Shown in pieces: positions 24,574-33,071 of a stretch of 64,000 nt of DNA. A model generated the notes under the pieces. It ran no database searches and was not told where the DNA came from. It saw only the letters and a list, made by a program, of their open reading frames with translations. Position 1 is the first letter of the stretch, and every line of letters begins with the position of its first letter. Made by a program: the position numbers and the translations under genes. Location of the stretch: NCBI GenBank assembly GCA_029448655.1, contig JACCLO010000039.1, positions 1 through 64,000 of the forward strand. Reading direction: 5' to 3'. Origin of the DNA: Wolfiporia cocos (lineage: Eukaryota; Basidiomycota; Agaricomycetes; Polyporales; Phaeolaceae).

Positions 24574-25280
24574 TGTTACGGGTCGAACACCCGTTCGTAT
24601 ATTCGAGTCGCGAATATAGATCGTTCTTCTGCACGTGGGCGTATAGCCGTATGCAAGGCAAATGCTCGTTAGATGCCTTCAAGTCCTAGGTGAAGTTCCT
24701 AGGAGATCGTATAATATCCAATACGCGTTAGAGGATATAATCTGTTCAGGTGCGAGTCGAATAGAATATAAGACTCGCCTAAGTCCGAGAAGTCAGTGTG
24801 CACTTCGAGGACTTAGTCGTTTGGTTGCTCGAGTGAGAAATACTGAGCGTAGTTTCCTACGTTTGAGAACAAGTATAAGACTTCTTGTTTATACAACAAG
24901 GTCGAGCTGAAGAGCCTTGACAATAAGTACATGAGCTTTTATACTACGCTGGGTTTTAGGGGTCAAGTCCATCCCAGATGCCACCGCTACTATCTACGCT
25001 ATAGTATCAAACGTTTGATAAGTATGTAGTGATGTATCCGAAACGATAGATAGGGATGATGGTGTTTGAAACACCATCTATAAGCTAATAAACGATGAAG
25101 GTGAAACGGTGGCAGAGTTGGATCTGCCAAGGTGAAACGCGCCCTACATGCTAATACAACTGGGGATGCGCCCAGTAGAGTCACGAGTAGCCAGGGGGTT
25201 GGTTGCGCAACAAGTCCCTGTATCGTATTCGCCCGGTGGTGAGTTCTGTCGATATTCGAAAAATTAAAATAACCGTAACA
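24574..25280 (-). repeat. 3' LTR of element A (707 bp)
   Basis: It ends at the internal junction after ...ACCGTAACA. The adjoining internal sequence on the minus strand is the purine-rich tract AGGGAGGGGCTGA. Confidence 0.95.
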
Positions 25281-25300
25281 TCAGCCCCTCCCTAGGCATT
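25281..25300 (-). promoter_or_regulatory. Polypurine tract of element A
   Basis: On the minus strand AGGGAGGGGCTGA directly precedes the 3' LTR. This is where plus-strand DNA synthesis would be primed. Confidence 0.75.
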
Positions 25301-25334
25301 CGTCGGCCTCGACGAATTTTCCAAGTTCCTCTCT

Positions 25335-27020
25335 TCAGAGTGCCTCGGCGTCCTGTTCATTGTAGATGTCGCCGTTTCCCGCTGAGGGACGGGGTCGTAG
25401 GAGTTCGCCATACGAAGTGTTGGCGGCATTCATTCTGTCAATGACCTGGTTGATTGAGCCACAAGCTCTGCAAATATAGTCGGGGCAGTCGAGGATCCAG
25501 TGGCTAGCGGATCCGCACTGCCGACAGGGTTGTTCAGGCGAGGGCCTTGCTGGTACCCGTAGGAAAAGGGATATCTCTGAGATATTCGTTGTGTCGGTAT
25601 CTCCAGTGGTGAGCGGCGCGGTGGAGGTTCCGTTGCGCCCATGTGGGTAAGGAGGCGGTGTCTCGTTCGTGCTCCCTCGCACCTCGCTCGAACTCCTCGC
25701 GGGTAATGCTCTGCACCGATGGAGATCGTCGAATAGGCGGCGTGCTATTCGCTCTTCGCTGTCGTTCTGGGGTAGCCCTAGGGCTCGTCGGGCGTGCAGG
25801 TGGTTCACGTCTCCCGTTGCCTCCCATACCAGGAATACGTGGCGTCGGGTCTCTAACTCCTGTTCGGCGGGCTCTCTGAGTCTTGGTAGGCAGTGGAAAT
25901 AATACTCTATCGCCCTCCATAAAATCAAACGGCCTTGCAACTCGGCGTCGTTCGTCGGGGGTGAAAAAGCAGGCGGGTCGTGGTGTGTATTCGGGTCGAC
26001 CGGGAGTAACGTGCTCGCGATCCTCGAAGTCGTTGAGCGCGTGTCGTAGTCGGGCCGTCGTGGTGGCGGCCAATCTGTCGATAAGTCTGTTGGTGAGTAA
26101 TTCGAGTCCCTCTCTCTGCGCTCTGATCTGCCCCTCCATTCGGACAAGGTCCTCGGTGATGTTCTGGTACGAGCTGTAGACGTGTGTGAGGTCCTGCGCG
26201 ATGTCGAAGAGGGCCGACCAGCCATCGGCTCGGCCAGCAAAAGGTCCCTCGGCCCTGTACCAGAGGAGGGCGTGTCTACTCTGCAGATGCTGGGGGGAGT
26301 ACCTTCTTGGTGGCGTACCTCGCGGTCGGCCTTCTCGACGATCTGCATCGCCGGGGGTCGTGGTTCGGCGGGGGAGCTGGTGGCGAGTCGTCGACATACT
26401 ATTACTGTCCTGTTTTCGAGTGTCGGGGTTGTCCTGACTCTCGTCCTGTGGTAGTCTTTTATCAGCTCCTTGGAGTGCTCCAAGTTCGCCTCGTCTTCCC
26501 ATGAATTGTCGGCTGTGGCATAGCCTTTCCACTTGACGAAGTATTGATGCTTCTTTCCTTTCCATCTGTCAGCCAAGATGGCTTCGACTTCGTATTCCTC
26601 CTGTCCCTTGATGATATCAGGTGGCGGCCGTAGGTAATTGGGTCCGTGCACCCTTGTTTCTTTGAATGGTTTTAGTAAGGCAGCATGGAATACCGGATGA
26701 ATTTTCCAGTTCGCCGGTAACTGCAGCCGGTATGTCGTGGGTCCCATCTTTTCTGTGATGGTGAAGGGTCCTTCCCTTTTTGGTGCTAGCTTGTTAGATT
26801 CGTAGGGGATGGTTAGGTTCTTTGCGTCGAGCCAAACCTTGTCTCCTTTCTCGAGCTTCGGTAATTCTCGGAGGAAACGTCCCGCCATTCTTTTCTGAGC
26901 TAGTTCGTGCGCGATGAATGCCATCTTTCGCGCCTCTTTGATCTTTTTGATCCTGTCAACTGCTGCCAGGACGTTTCCTACCCTGTCGTAGTCTGGGAAT
27001 CCCCTTGGAATATAACCCAA
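25335..27020 (-). CDS. Element A pol, 3' part: integrase C-terminus, chromodomain and CCHC-ended extension
   Basis: The open frame (561 codons) starts in the integrase tail (GYIPRGFPDYDRVGN). It continues through the GPY/F-like region (EGPFTITEKMGPTTYRLQLP) and the chromodomain (YEVEAILADRW, YFVKWKGYATADNSWE, residues about 150-205). After that comes about 350 residues of extension ending in a zinc knuckle, CRQCGSASHWILDC (C-x2-C-x4-H-x4-C). Within the extension, about 25,950-26,300 reads more like protein in another minus frame (LTHVYSSYQNITEDLVRMEG, LLTNRLIDRL). The following part (WRAIEYYFHCLPRLREP) reads best in this frame. Compensating frameshifts are therefore likely. Confidence 0.75.
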   Translation of the reverse strand: MGYIPRGFPDYDRVGNVLAAVDRIKKIKEARKMAFIAHELAQKRMAGRFLRELPKLEKGDKVWLDAKNLTIPYESNKLAPKREGPFTITEKMGPTTYRLQLPANWKIHPVFHAALLKPFKETRVHGPNYLRPPPDIIKGQEEYEVEAILADRWKGKKHQYFVKWKGYATADNSWEDEANLEHSKELIKDYHRTRVRTTPTLENRTVIVCRRLATSSPAEPRPPAMQIVEKADREVRHQEGTPPSICRVDTPSSGTGPRDLLLAEPMAGRPSSTSRRTSHTSTARTRTSPRTLSEWRGRSERRERDSNYSPTDLSTDWPPPRRPDYDTRSTTSRIASTLLPVDPNTHHDPPAFSPPTNDAELQGRLILWRAIEYYFHCLPRLREPAEQELETRRHVFLVWEATGDVNHLHARRALGLPQNDSEERIARRLFDDLHRCRALPARSSSEVRGSTNETPPPYPHGRNGTSTAPLTTGDTDTTNISEISLFLRVPARPSPEQPCRQCGSASHWILDCPDYICRACGSINQVIDRMNAANTSYGELLRPRPSAGNGDIYNEQDAEAL

Positions 27021-27027
27021 GATTATT

Positions 27028-30000
27028 TCAAGGGGCGCAGGTCAGTTTTCGGTTCGCTTGGTGTTGTGCGCAAATTCGACGTCGGGTAGTCGTTGTACCC
27101 ATTGGAAAGGGGTCGTTCATGCAATAGATACGAAGGTACACTTCGATTTGTTGATTCATCCTTTCCGTTTGTCCGTCGGTCTGTGGATGGTACGCCGTAC
27201 TCATCGCAGATTCCGTTCCCTGCAGCTTGCATAATTCCTTGAACAGTTTCGATGCGAACTGTGGTCCCCTGTCTGAAATGATCTTTCGGGGAATGCCGTA
27301 TTGTGAGTATATCTTTCGATGGAATATTTCTGCGGCCCCTTCGCTCGTGATTGTTTTGTCGCATGGGGTGAGAGAGATGGCCTTGGATAGGCCATGGTCG
27401 ACAATCACCATCATGGAGTCATATTTTCCGACTCTTGGCAGGTCGGTGACAAAATCGACCGAGCACTGTGAGAAGGGAAGGGCGTCCTCCCGTGTCGGTA
27501 TTGGCTGTAAAGGGGGTTTTAGCGGGTTCCTATCAGGTTTCATCTGTTGACAGATTGCACAGCCTCGGACGTATTCCGGTATCATTGTTCCCATGTCAGG
27601 CCACCAAAAGTGGGTCTTAACCTGTACTGTTGTACCCCAGATCCCAGGGTGTCCGGCCGGGATCGTGTCGTGGTATTTTGAAATGACGTCCCGTCGAAGG
27701 CCCTCATCTTTTGGCACGTACATCCTGCCCCTGTAGAGCAGTATCCCATCCGTTTGTTGCCATTCATCTGCGGTGGTTCTTGCGGGGAATTCGTCTGTGC
27801 CCCCTAGAGCACGGATCGCCTGTTCCGCAGATTCATCTCGATCGTTGGCGTTCTTGATTCGATCGATGATCGGGATCTGGATTGCGTGGACGACGAGTTC
27901 ATTTGGAATCATGGTGATTCCCTCGTTGTCTTCGTTGCTTTCGTCTAGGTGATACAACCTGGACAATGTGTCGGCCATGACTAGTTTCCTCCCGGGGATG
28001 TGTTGTAATTTCAGGTCGAATTGCGAGAGGAATAGATGCCATCTCGCTTGTCGCCGATTTAGGCGCTGTGCGCTTCTCCAGTACGTCAGGTTCTGATGAT
28101 CGCTTCGGATCAAGATCCGATGCGGTGCTCCTTCTAACAGGTGCCGCCATTCTTCTAGTGCTCGGACTATTCCGAGTAGTTCGCGATCATAGATTTCGTA
28201 GTTCCGTTCTGTGGATGTCAGGGATTGTGAGAGATATCCCACTGGCCGTTCACGCCCCGTTTCATCTGTCTGTTTTAGCACTGCCCCTGTGGCAAACTGA
28301 GATGCGTCTGTTTCGAGGATGAATGGTTTCTCCTTGTCTGGCGTTCCTAGTGCGGGCGCCGTTGTGAATGCCTGCTTCATGAAGTCGAACGCCTTTTGTT
28401 CTTTATCCGTCCACTGGAATCCTGTCCCTGTGACCGTTTTCGTGAGATCCACCAGGGGTCGGGCGTGCGTTGAGTAGTGATCGATAAATTTCCGATAGAA
28501 GTTTGCAAATCCTAGGAAGGATCTGACTTCCTTGAGATTTCGGGGAGTCGGCCACTCTTTAATCCTATTGAGTTTCGCTGGGTCCATCTGGATGTTTCCT
28601 GGGGTGATGACTAGTCCTAGAAATTCGACTCTGTCGACACCGAAGGCGCATTTCTCGGGTTTCACAAAGAGATGGTTATCCACCAATCTCTGAAGGATTC
28701 GCCGTTCCCGTTCCTTGTGTGTTTTCTCGTCTTCTGAGAAAATGAGGATATCGTCCATGTAAACAAGCACCCATCCTTCGAAGATTTCTTCTTTCAGGAT
28801 TTCGTTCATCATTGCCTGAAAGGTCCCGGGTGCATTGCACAATCCGAAAAACATAACCGTGGGTTCGTACAACCTTCGGTTTGTTTTGAAGGCCGCTTTC
28901 CATTCGTCTCCTTTCTTGATTCGCACGTTGTTGTACCCCGCTCTAAGGTCCATTTTCGTGAAAATCTTTGCTCCTTTTAGCTTTTCCAGGAGCTCCGAGA
29001 TTAATGGCAAGGGATAGACGTTCTTTATCGTTCCTTCGTTCAGATATCGATAATCTTGACAGGGTCGTAGGCCGCTGTCTTTCTTTGGGACGAAGAAGAA
29101 TGGTGACGCCATCGGGGATTTTGAAGGGACTATGAATCCCTTGGCCAGGTTTTCTTTTAGGAATTCGTCCAGCGCCTGTTGCTCTTTAGGCAACAGTGCA
29201 TAGACTTTGCAGTCCTTCGGCATGAAATCGGGTTTTAATTCGATTGCGTGGTCCCATGGTCTCGACGGGGGGAACGCCGCTGCGGACTCCTTACTGAACA
29301 CCTTGGTAAAGTCTAGTAGGTGTTTCGGGACCATTTCCTCAATTGTTCGTTCTGGTTCAGGGGTTTTCTGTGCGAATTCTTGGGACTTCGTCAGCGCTTT
29401 CCTGACAGCATTGATGATTTGTATCTTTGTTCGGAACTTCTTTCGTGTTTCCCCTTTCTCTCCTATGATCCTAGGGTTATCTTTTGCAAAGCGTCGGATC
29501 GCTTCGTACTCCTCAGGAGTATAGAGCCGCTGTGCTGTTTCTTCTGGCTGGTCCGTAGATCCAAATCCTTTCTCCCCTCGTTCTGTTTCATCTAGGTCCT
29601 CGACCTCCAAAATGTCGGGGGTTAGGTGTCGTTCGAAAATTATCTGGGCTATTCGCATGCCCGGGATAATTCTATGTGCTTTGTCTGAATAGTTGAAGAC
29701 GATGGCTCCGACGTCTCCTCGGTAGTCCGAGTCTATGATTCCGGCCTGTACTACCAGTCCGTGTCTGAGGGTGTTGCCTGATCGTCCGGCCAACCTTCCA
29801 TACGATCCCTTCGGGATCTTCATTTTTACTCCTGTGGAGACGAGTTTCCATCCTCCGGCGGGAATCTCGGTTTCTTCTGCAGCGTAAAGGTCATACCCTG
29901 CGGCTTCTTGGGTTCCCCTTGTCGGAATTTTCCCTTCTGGAGCAACTACCATTTCCACCGTATCCATTTGGATCGTGGCTTCCGGTTTCTTTTCTTCTGC

Positions 30001-30345
30001 CCCTAGTATTGATCGTACATCGACTGTTTGGTCCTTCCAGTCGATTGTGGGGTTTTCGTCTTTTAGCCATCCATACCCTAGAATCATATTCTCTGTTCCG
30101 ATCGATCCTACCAAGAATCGGACCTTTCGCGTTTTCTGGGTCTTCGGATATCGTAGTAGTATGGTGGCTTCTCGGTCTATTCGCCCATCTTTGTTTTCTG
30201 TTCCGTCAACATTTTTGACGATAATCGGGTTCTTCAAGGGTTGCGTGGGCACCTTGTATTTTTCTACCACTCTGCTGTGGATCAGGTTTGACATTGCTCC
30301 TGAGTCGATTAGTGCATTGCACTTCACGGGTTTTGCCAGCGTCAT
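27028..30345 (-). CDS. Element A pol: protease, dUTPase, reverse transcriptase, RNase H, integrase
   Basis: Domains in order (1,105 codons from the first ATG): retropepsin with ALIDSGAMSN (residues about 10-19); dUTPase (about 130-265) with AAGYDLYA, GRLAGRSG, AGIIDSDYRGDV, GMRIAQII and RGEKGFGSTD; reverse transcriptase with the catalytic YMDDILIF; RNase H; and integrase with the His-His-Cys-Cys zinc site and catalytic Asp, Asp, Glu (VDFVTDLP, ISDRGPQF, QTERMNQ). The frame is open upstream across the gag stop, in the -1 frame relative to gag, so a Gag-Pol fusion by -1 frameshifting is likely. Near 27,104 the frame shifts, and a TGA stands at the TEN-stop-PAPLEIILGY point. The element is therefore damaged here. 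Confidence 0.92.
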   Translation of the reverse strand: MTLAKPVKCNALIDSGAMSNLIHSRVVEKYKVPTQPLKNPIIVKNVDGTENKDGRIDREATILLRYPKTQKTRKVRFLVGSIGTENMILGYGWLKDENPTIDWKDQTVDVRSILGAEEKKPEATIQMDTVEMVVAPEGKIPTRGTQEAAGYDLYAAEETEIPAGGWKLVSTGVKMKIPKGSYGRLAGRSGNTLRHGLVVQAGIIDSDYRGDVGAIVFNYSDKAHRIIPGMRIAQIIFERHLTPDILEVEDLDETERGEKGFGSTDQPEETAQRLYTPEEYEAIRRFAKDNPRIIGEKGETRKKFRTKIQIINAVRKALTKSQEFAQKTPEPERTIEEMVPKHLLDFTKVFSKESAAAFPPSRPWDHAIELKPDFMPKDCKVYALLPKEQQALDEFLKENLAKGFIVPSKSPMASPFFFVPKKDSGLRPCQDYRYLNEGTIKNVYPLPLISELLEKLKGAKIFTKMDLRAGYNNVRIKKGDEWKAAFKTNRRLYEPTVMFFGLCNAPGTFQAMMNEILKEEIFEGWVLVYMDDILIFSEDEKTHKERERRILQRLVDNHLFVKPEKCAFGVDRVEFLGLVITPGNIQMDPAKLNRIKEWPTPRNLKEVRSFLGFANFYRKFIDHYSTHARPLVDLTKTVTGTGFQWTDKEQKAFDFMKQAFTTAPALGTPDKEKPFILETDASQFATGAVLKQTDETGRERPVGYLSQSLTSTERNYEIYDRELLGIVRALEEWRHLLEGAPHRILIRSDHQNLTYWRSAQRLNRRQARWHLFLSQFDLKLQHIPGRKLVMADTLSRLYHLDESNEDNEGITMIPNELVVHAIQIPIIDRIKNANDRDESAEQAIRALGGTDEFPARTTADEWQQTDGILLYRGRMYVPKDEGLRRDVISKYHDTIPAGHPGIWGTTVQVKTHFWWPDMGTMIPEYVRGCAICQQMKPDRNPLKPPLQPIPTREDALPFSQCSVDFVTDLPRVGKYDSMMVIVDHGLSKAISLTPCDKTITSEGAAEIFHRKIYSQYGIPRKIISDRGPQFASKLFKELCKLQGTESAMSTAYHPQTDGQTERMNQQIEVYLRIYCMNDPFPMGTTTTRRRICAQHQANRKLTCAP

Positions 30346-30434
30346 GATTACCGGAATGAAGAGGGATCGATTCTTCTCGAACGAGGTAATTACATGCGCT
30401 GCTTTCTCGGAGGGTAAGACCGTGGGCTTCCCTC

Positions 30435-32270
30435 CTAGGCAAAATCCTGTTCTTCTACGAGCCGTGCTAGGAGCTCGGGGTTCTTGGCTTTCAGAGCCCT
30501 AATTGCTGTGACCGCTCTGTTAGCGGTGACATATTCAGTCTCTTCTTCGGAGACTTCTTCGATGCGAGCTTCTTGCTCGGCTTCTTCTTCTTCGGTTTTT
30601 CGAGTAGTCCGCCTAGGGCGGGCTGGTTTCCTCGGCCTCTTCGGGCAGTCTCGCGACATATGTCCTGGCTGATGACAGGTGAAGCATTTTCCTTTCTTGA
30701 TGTGATCGTCCCTTTCCTGGGTGGTCATTCGATCTACATCCATTGCGTTCGGATCTTTCGGTGCGGTTGTCTGTGGAGCACTAGTGCGTCCGTTATTCTG
30801 GTTCGAGGCTTGCCAAGCCTTTTTCTTGACAAACGGTTTGTCCCGTTTCAAGAATATCTTGTACGTATTTTCATAGTACGAGGCAGCGGACTGCCATTCA
30901 TCAATGGTTGCTGGTAGCGGTCGAACACCGATGATGTATCGGGTCGTGTGTTCGGGTAACCCTTTCTCAAAGAGGGTTATGAGCAACGCGTTTCCGTCCG
31001 CGCTGTATCGATCGTACTGGGCCTTTCCGGCCAAGTTGTTGAACTCGGTGATATAATCATCAATGTCCTTCCTGTCCTGGGTTACGTCCAGGATTTTCTT
31101 CCGCGCCTTCTGTACCTCTTCGATGGCTCCGAAGGCTTTCTGGAAGTCTGCATCAAACTGTGCAAGACTAGGTGGGAAGAATCGTTTCGTCTGGGGGTTC
31201 GTGTAAACCCGGTGGTAATTTTGTTTCCACTGGCCTGTTTTCCCCTTGTTCGAAATATAAGAGAGGATAAAGATCACTCTCTGAACGTCGTTCTGGAATG
31301 ATGTTTCGTACATCGTAAACCAGGAATTGCACTGGTTTATGAAGTTCTGCATGTCAGATCGTTCCCCGTCGAATACGTCTGGGGGATTGATCTTTATCAT
31401 CGGGGGTCGGTAGTACGGGTTTGGCGCCGGAGGTTGAGGCTGCGGCGCATTCGGTGGTGGAGGTCCTCCTCCTCCCGGGTATCCTCCACCTGGGTTTCCT
31501 GGGTTTCCTCCGGGGTTCCCTGGGTTTCCTCCAGGGTTTCCTCCTCCGGGGTTCGCGGGGGTTCCTCCTCCAAATCCTCCAGGAGGGGGGGCATTCCCTC
31601 CTCCGAGTCCGAAGTTTCCTCCCAGTCCTCCTCCGCTTGTACCTGCGGAGGTTCGTCCAAATAGGCCTGAAGGCCATGTTCCTGGGTTTGTCGTTCCCAT
31701 TCCTCCGCTTGGGCTAGTCCAAGACGGATTTCCTCCGCTACCCATTCCGGGTGCGTTCTGTGAGGGGTTTCCAAAGAGGTCTGTTCCTCCAGCCATAGGC
31801 CCAATCCCACTCTGCGCAAAAGCAGATATAAATCCTGGAGGGTCCTGTCCTCCGGTCTGGCTGTTATCTGTTCCTGTAAAATTTCCAGGATTTCTCCCAT
31901 CATCTCCGATGCGCTCAATTCCTGCCATTCCTGTGGCGCCCGAAGGCTGATTCGTATTTCCATCGGCATCGAAGGTTCTGTTGATGGTTTCGGTTTCGTT
32001 TTTGGTCAACGTCGCGGTTGACATCGGAGGGAGTTCTCCAAATCGTTCGAACGCTTCACGCGTTATTTCCCAAGCGGTCGTTCTTGCGGAGGGGTATACT
32101 TCTACCCACTTCGATGCCCTATCTTCTCTTGGAATGACAACAATTCCTCCGCGGTTACGGAAGGCTCCAATGGTGTCAGTCCACTCGTATCGGTTGAGTC
32201 TGTAGACTCCCTGAATGTCCTCGGGCAAGAGTTCAATCAGTCGTGCTGGGAATTCTGGTCCAAATATCAT
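30435..32270 (-). CDS. Element A gag with glycine-rich linker and CCHC zinc knuckle
   Basis: The frame has 611 codons from the ATG at 32270. Features in order: a glycine/proline-rich linker of about 80 residues (roughly 200-285); a capsid-like helical region starting near FDGERSDMQNFINQC; a retrotransposon-gag type stretch (RKKILDVTQDRKDIDDYI, FNNLAGKAQYDRY); and a zinc knuckle CFTCHQPGHMSRDC at about 530-545, followed by a basic run and an acidic tail. Gag coats and packages the element RNA in the virus-like particle. The stop TAG at 30435-30437 overlaps the pol frame. Confidence 0.88.
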   Translation of the reverse strand: MIFGPEFPARLIELLPEDIQGVYRLNRYEWTDTIGAFRNRGGIVVIPREDRASKWVEVYPSARTTAWEITREAFERFGELPPMSTATLTKNETETINRTFDADGNTNQPSGATGMAGIERIGDDGRNPGNFTGTDNSQTGGQDPPGFISAFAQSGIGPMAGGTDLFGNPSQNAPGMGSGGNPSWTSPSGGMGTTNPGTWPSGLFGRTSAGTSGGGLGGNFGLGGGNAPPPGGFGGGTPANPGGGNPGGNPGNPGGNPGNPGGGYPGGGGPPPPNAPQPQPPAPNPYYRPPMIKINPPDVFDGERSDMQNFINQCNSWFTMYETSFQNDVQRVIFILSYISNKGKTGQWKQNYHRVYTNPQTKRFFPPSLAQFDADFQKAFGAIEEVQKARKKILDVTQDRKDIDDYITEFNNLAGKAQYDRYSADGNALLITLFEKGLPEHTTRYIIGVRPLPATIDEWQSAASYYENTYKIFLKRDKPFVKKKAWQASNQNNGRTSAPQTTAPKDPNAMDVDRMTTQERDDHIKKGKCFTCHQPGHMSRDCPKRPRKPARPRRTTRKTEEEEAEQEARIEEVSEEETEYVTANRAVTAIRALKAKNPELLARLVEEQDFA

Positions 32271-32304
32271 GTGCCCTTACACCGTGGTAGGTGAGGGTGT
32301 GATA

Positions 32305-32315
32305 AGCTCGACCTT
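32305..32315 (-). promoter_or_regulatory. Primer-binding site of element A, self-priming type
   Basis: On the minus strand AAGGTCGAGCT begins one base after the 5' LTR. It is not a tRNA 3'-end complement. It is perfectly complementary to 11 nt of the element's own LTR (32641-32651, read AGCTCGACCTT on the minus strand), located where the transcript should start. This is the arrangement known for Tf1-type elements, in which the RNA 5' end folds back and is cleaved to prime minus-strand synthesis. Confidence 0.7.
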
Positions 32316-32316
32316 C

Positions 32317-33023
32317 TGTTACGGGTCGAACACCCGTTCGTATATTCGAGTCGCGAATATAGATCGTTCTTCTGCATGTGGGCGTATAGCCGTATGCAAG
32401 GCAAATGCTCGTTAGATGCCTTCAAGTCCTAGGTGAAGTTCCTAGGAGATCGTATAATATCCAATACGCGTTAGAGGATATAATCTGTTCAGGTGCGAGT
32501 CGAATAGAATATAAGACTCGCCTAAGTCCGAGAAGTCAGTGTGCACTTCGAGGACTTAGTCGTTCGGTTGCTCGAGTGAGAAATACTGAGCGTAGTTTCC
32601 TACGTTTGAGAACGAGTATAAGACTTCTTGTTTATACAACAAGGTCGAGCTGAAGAGCCTTGACAATAAGTACATGAGCTTTTATACTACGCTGGGTTTT
32701 AGGGGTCAAGTCCATCCCAGATGCCACCGCTACTATCTACGCTATAGTATCAAACGTTTGATAAGTATGTAGTGATGTATCCGAAACGATAGATAGGGAT
32801 GATGGTGGTTGAACACCATCTATCAGCTAATAAACGATGAAGGTGAAACGGTGGCAGAGTTGGATCTGCCAAAGGTGAAACGCGCCCTACATGCTAATAC
32901 AACTGGGGATGCGCCCAGTAGAGTCACGAGTAGCCAGGGGGTTGGTTGCGCAACAAGTCCCTGTACCGTATTCGCCCGGTGGTGAGTTCTGTCGATATTC
33001 GAAAAATCAAAATAACCGTAACA
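32317..33023 (-). repeat. 5' LTR of element A (707 bp)
   Basis: It has the same ends and length as the copy at 24574-25280. It contains the element promoter. Confidence 0.95.
32679..32686 (-). promoter_or_regulatory. TATA box in the 5' LTR of element A
   Basis: Minus-strand TATAAAAG lies about 35 nt upstream of AGCTCGACCTT, the predicted RNA 5' end. Confidence 0.6.
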
Positions 33024-33071
33024 CTCCCCAACCTGAGTTGCCCGAGAAAATAGCCACGGACTGAAGTGGAT

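Larger units (their letters stand above)
24574..33023 (-). mobile_element. Element A: complete Ty3/gypsy chromodomain retrotransposon (8,450 bp) with internal dUTPase
   Basis: The two LTRs (24574-25280 and 32317-33023, both 707 bp) start TGTTACGG and end CCGTAACA, a perfect terminal inverted repeat. The 5-bp target duplication CTCCC flanks the element (24569-24573, 33024-33028). In element orientation (minus) the order is LTR, self-complementary primer site, gag, protease, dUTPase, reverse transcriptase, RNase H, integrase, chromodomain, long C-terminal extension, polypurine tract, LTR. The LTRs differ at only a few positions, so insertion is fairly recent. A frameshift and a stop in integrase (27,030-27,110) suggest it is no longer autonomous. 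Confidence 0.95.

Noticed and set aside
31354..31969. Long alternative frames over element A gag
   Set aside because: They are shadows of the glycine-rich linker, whose GGN repeats keep other frames open.
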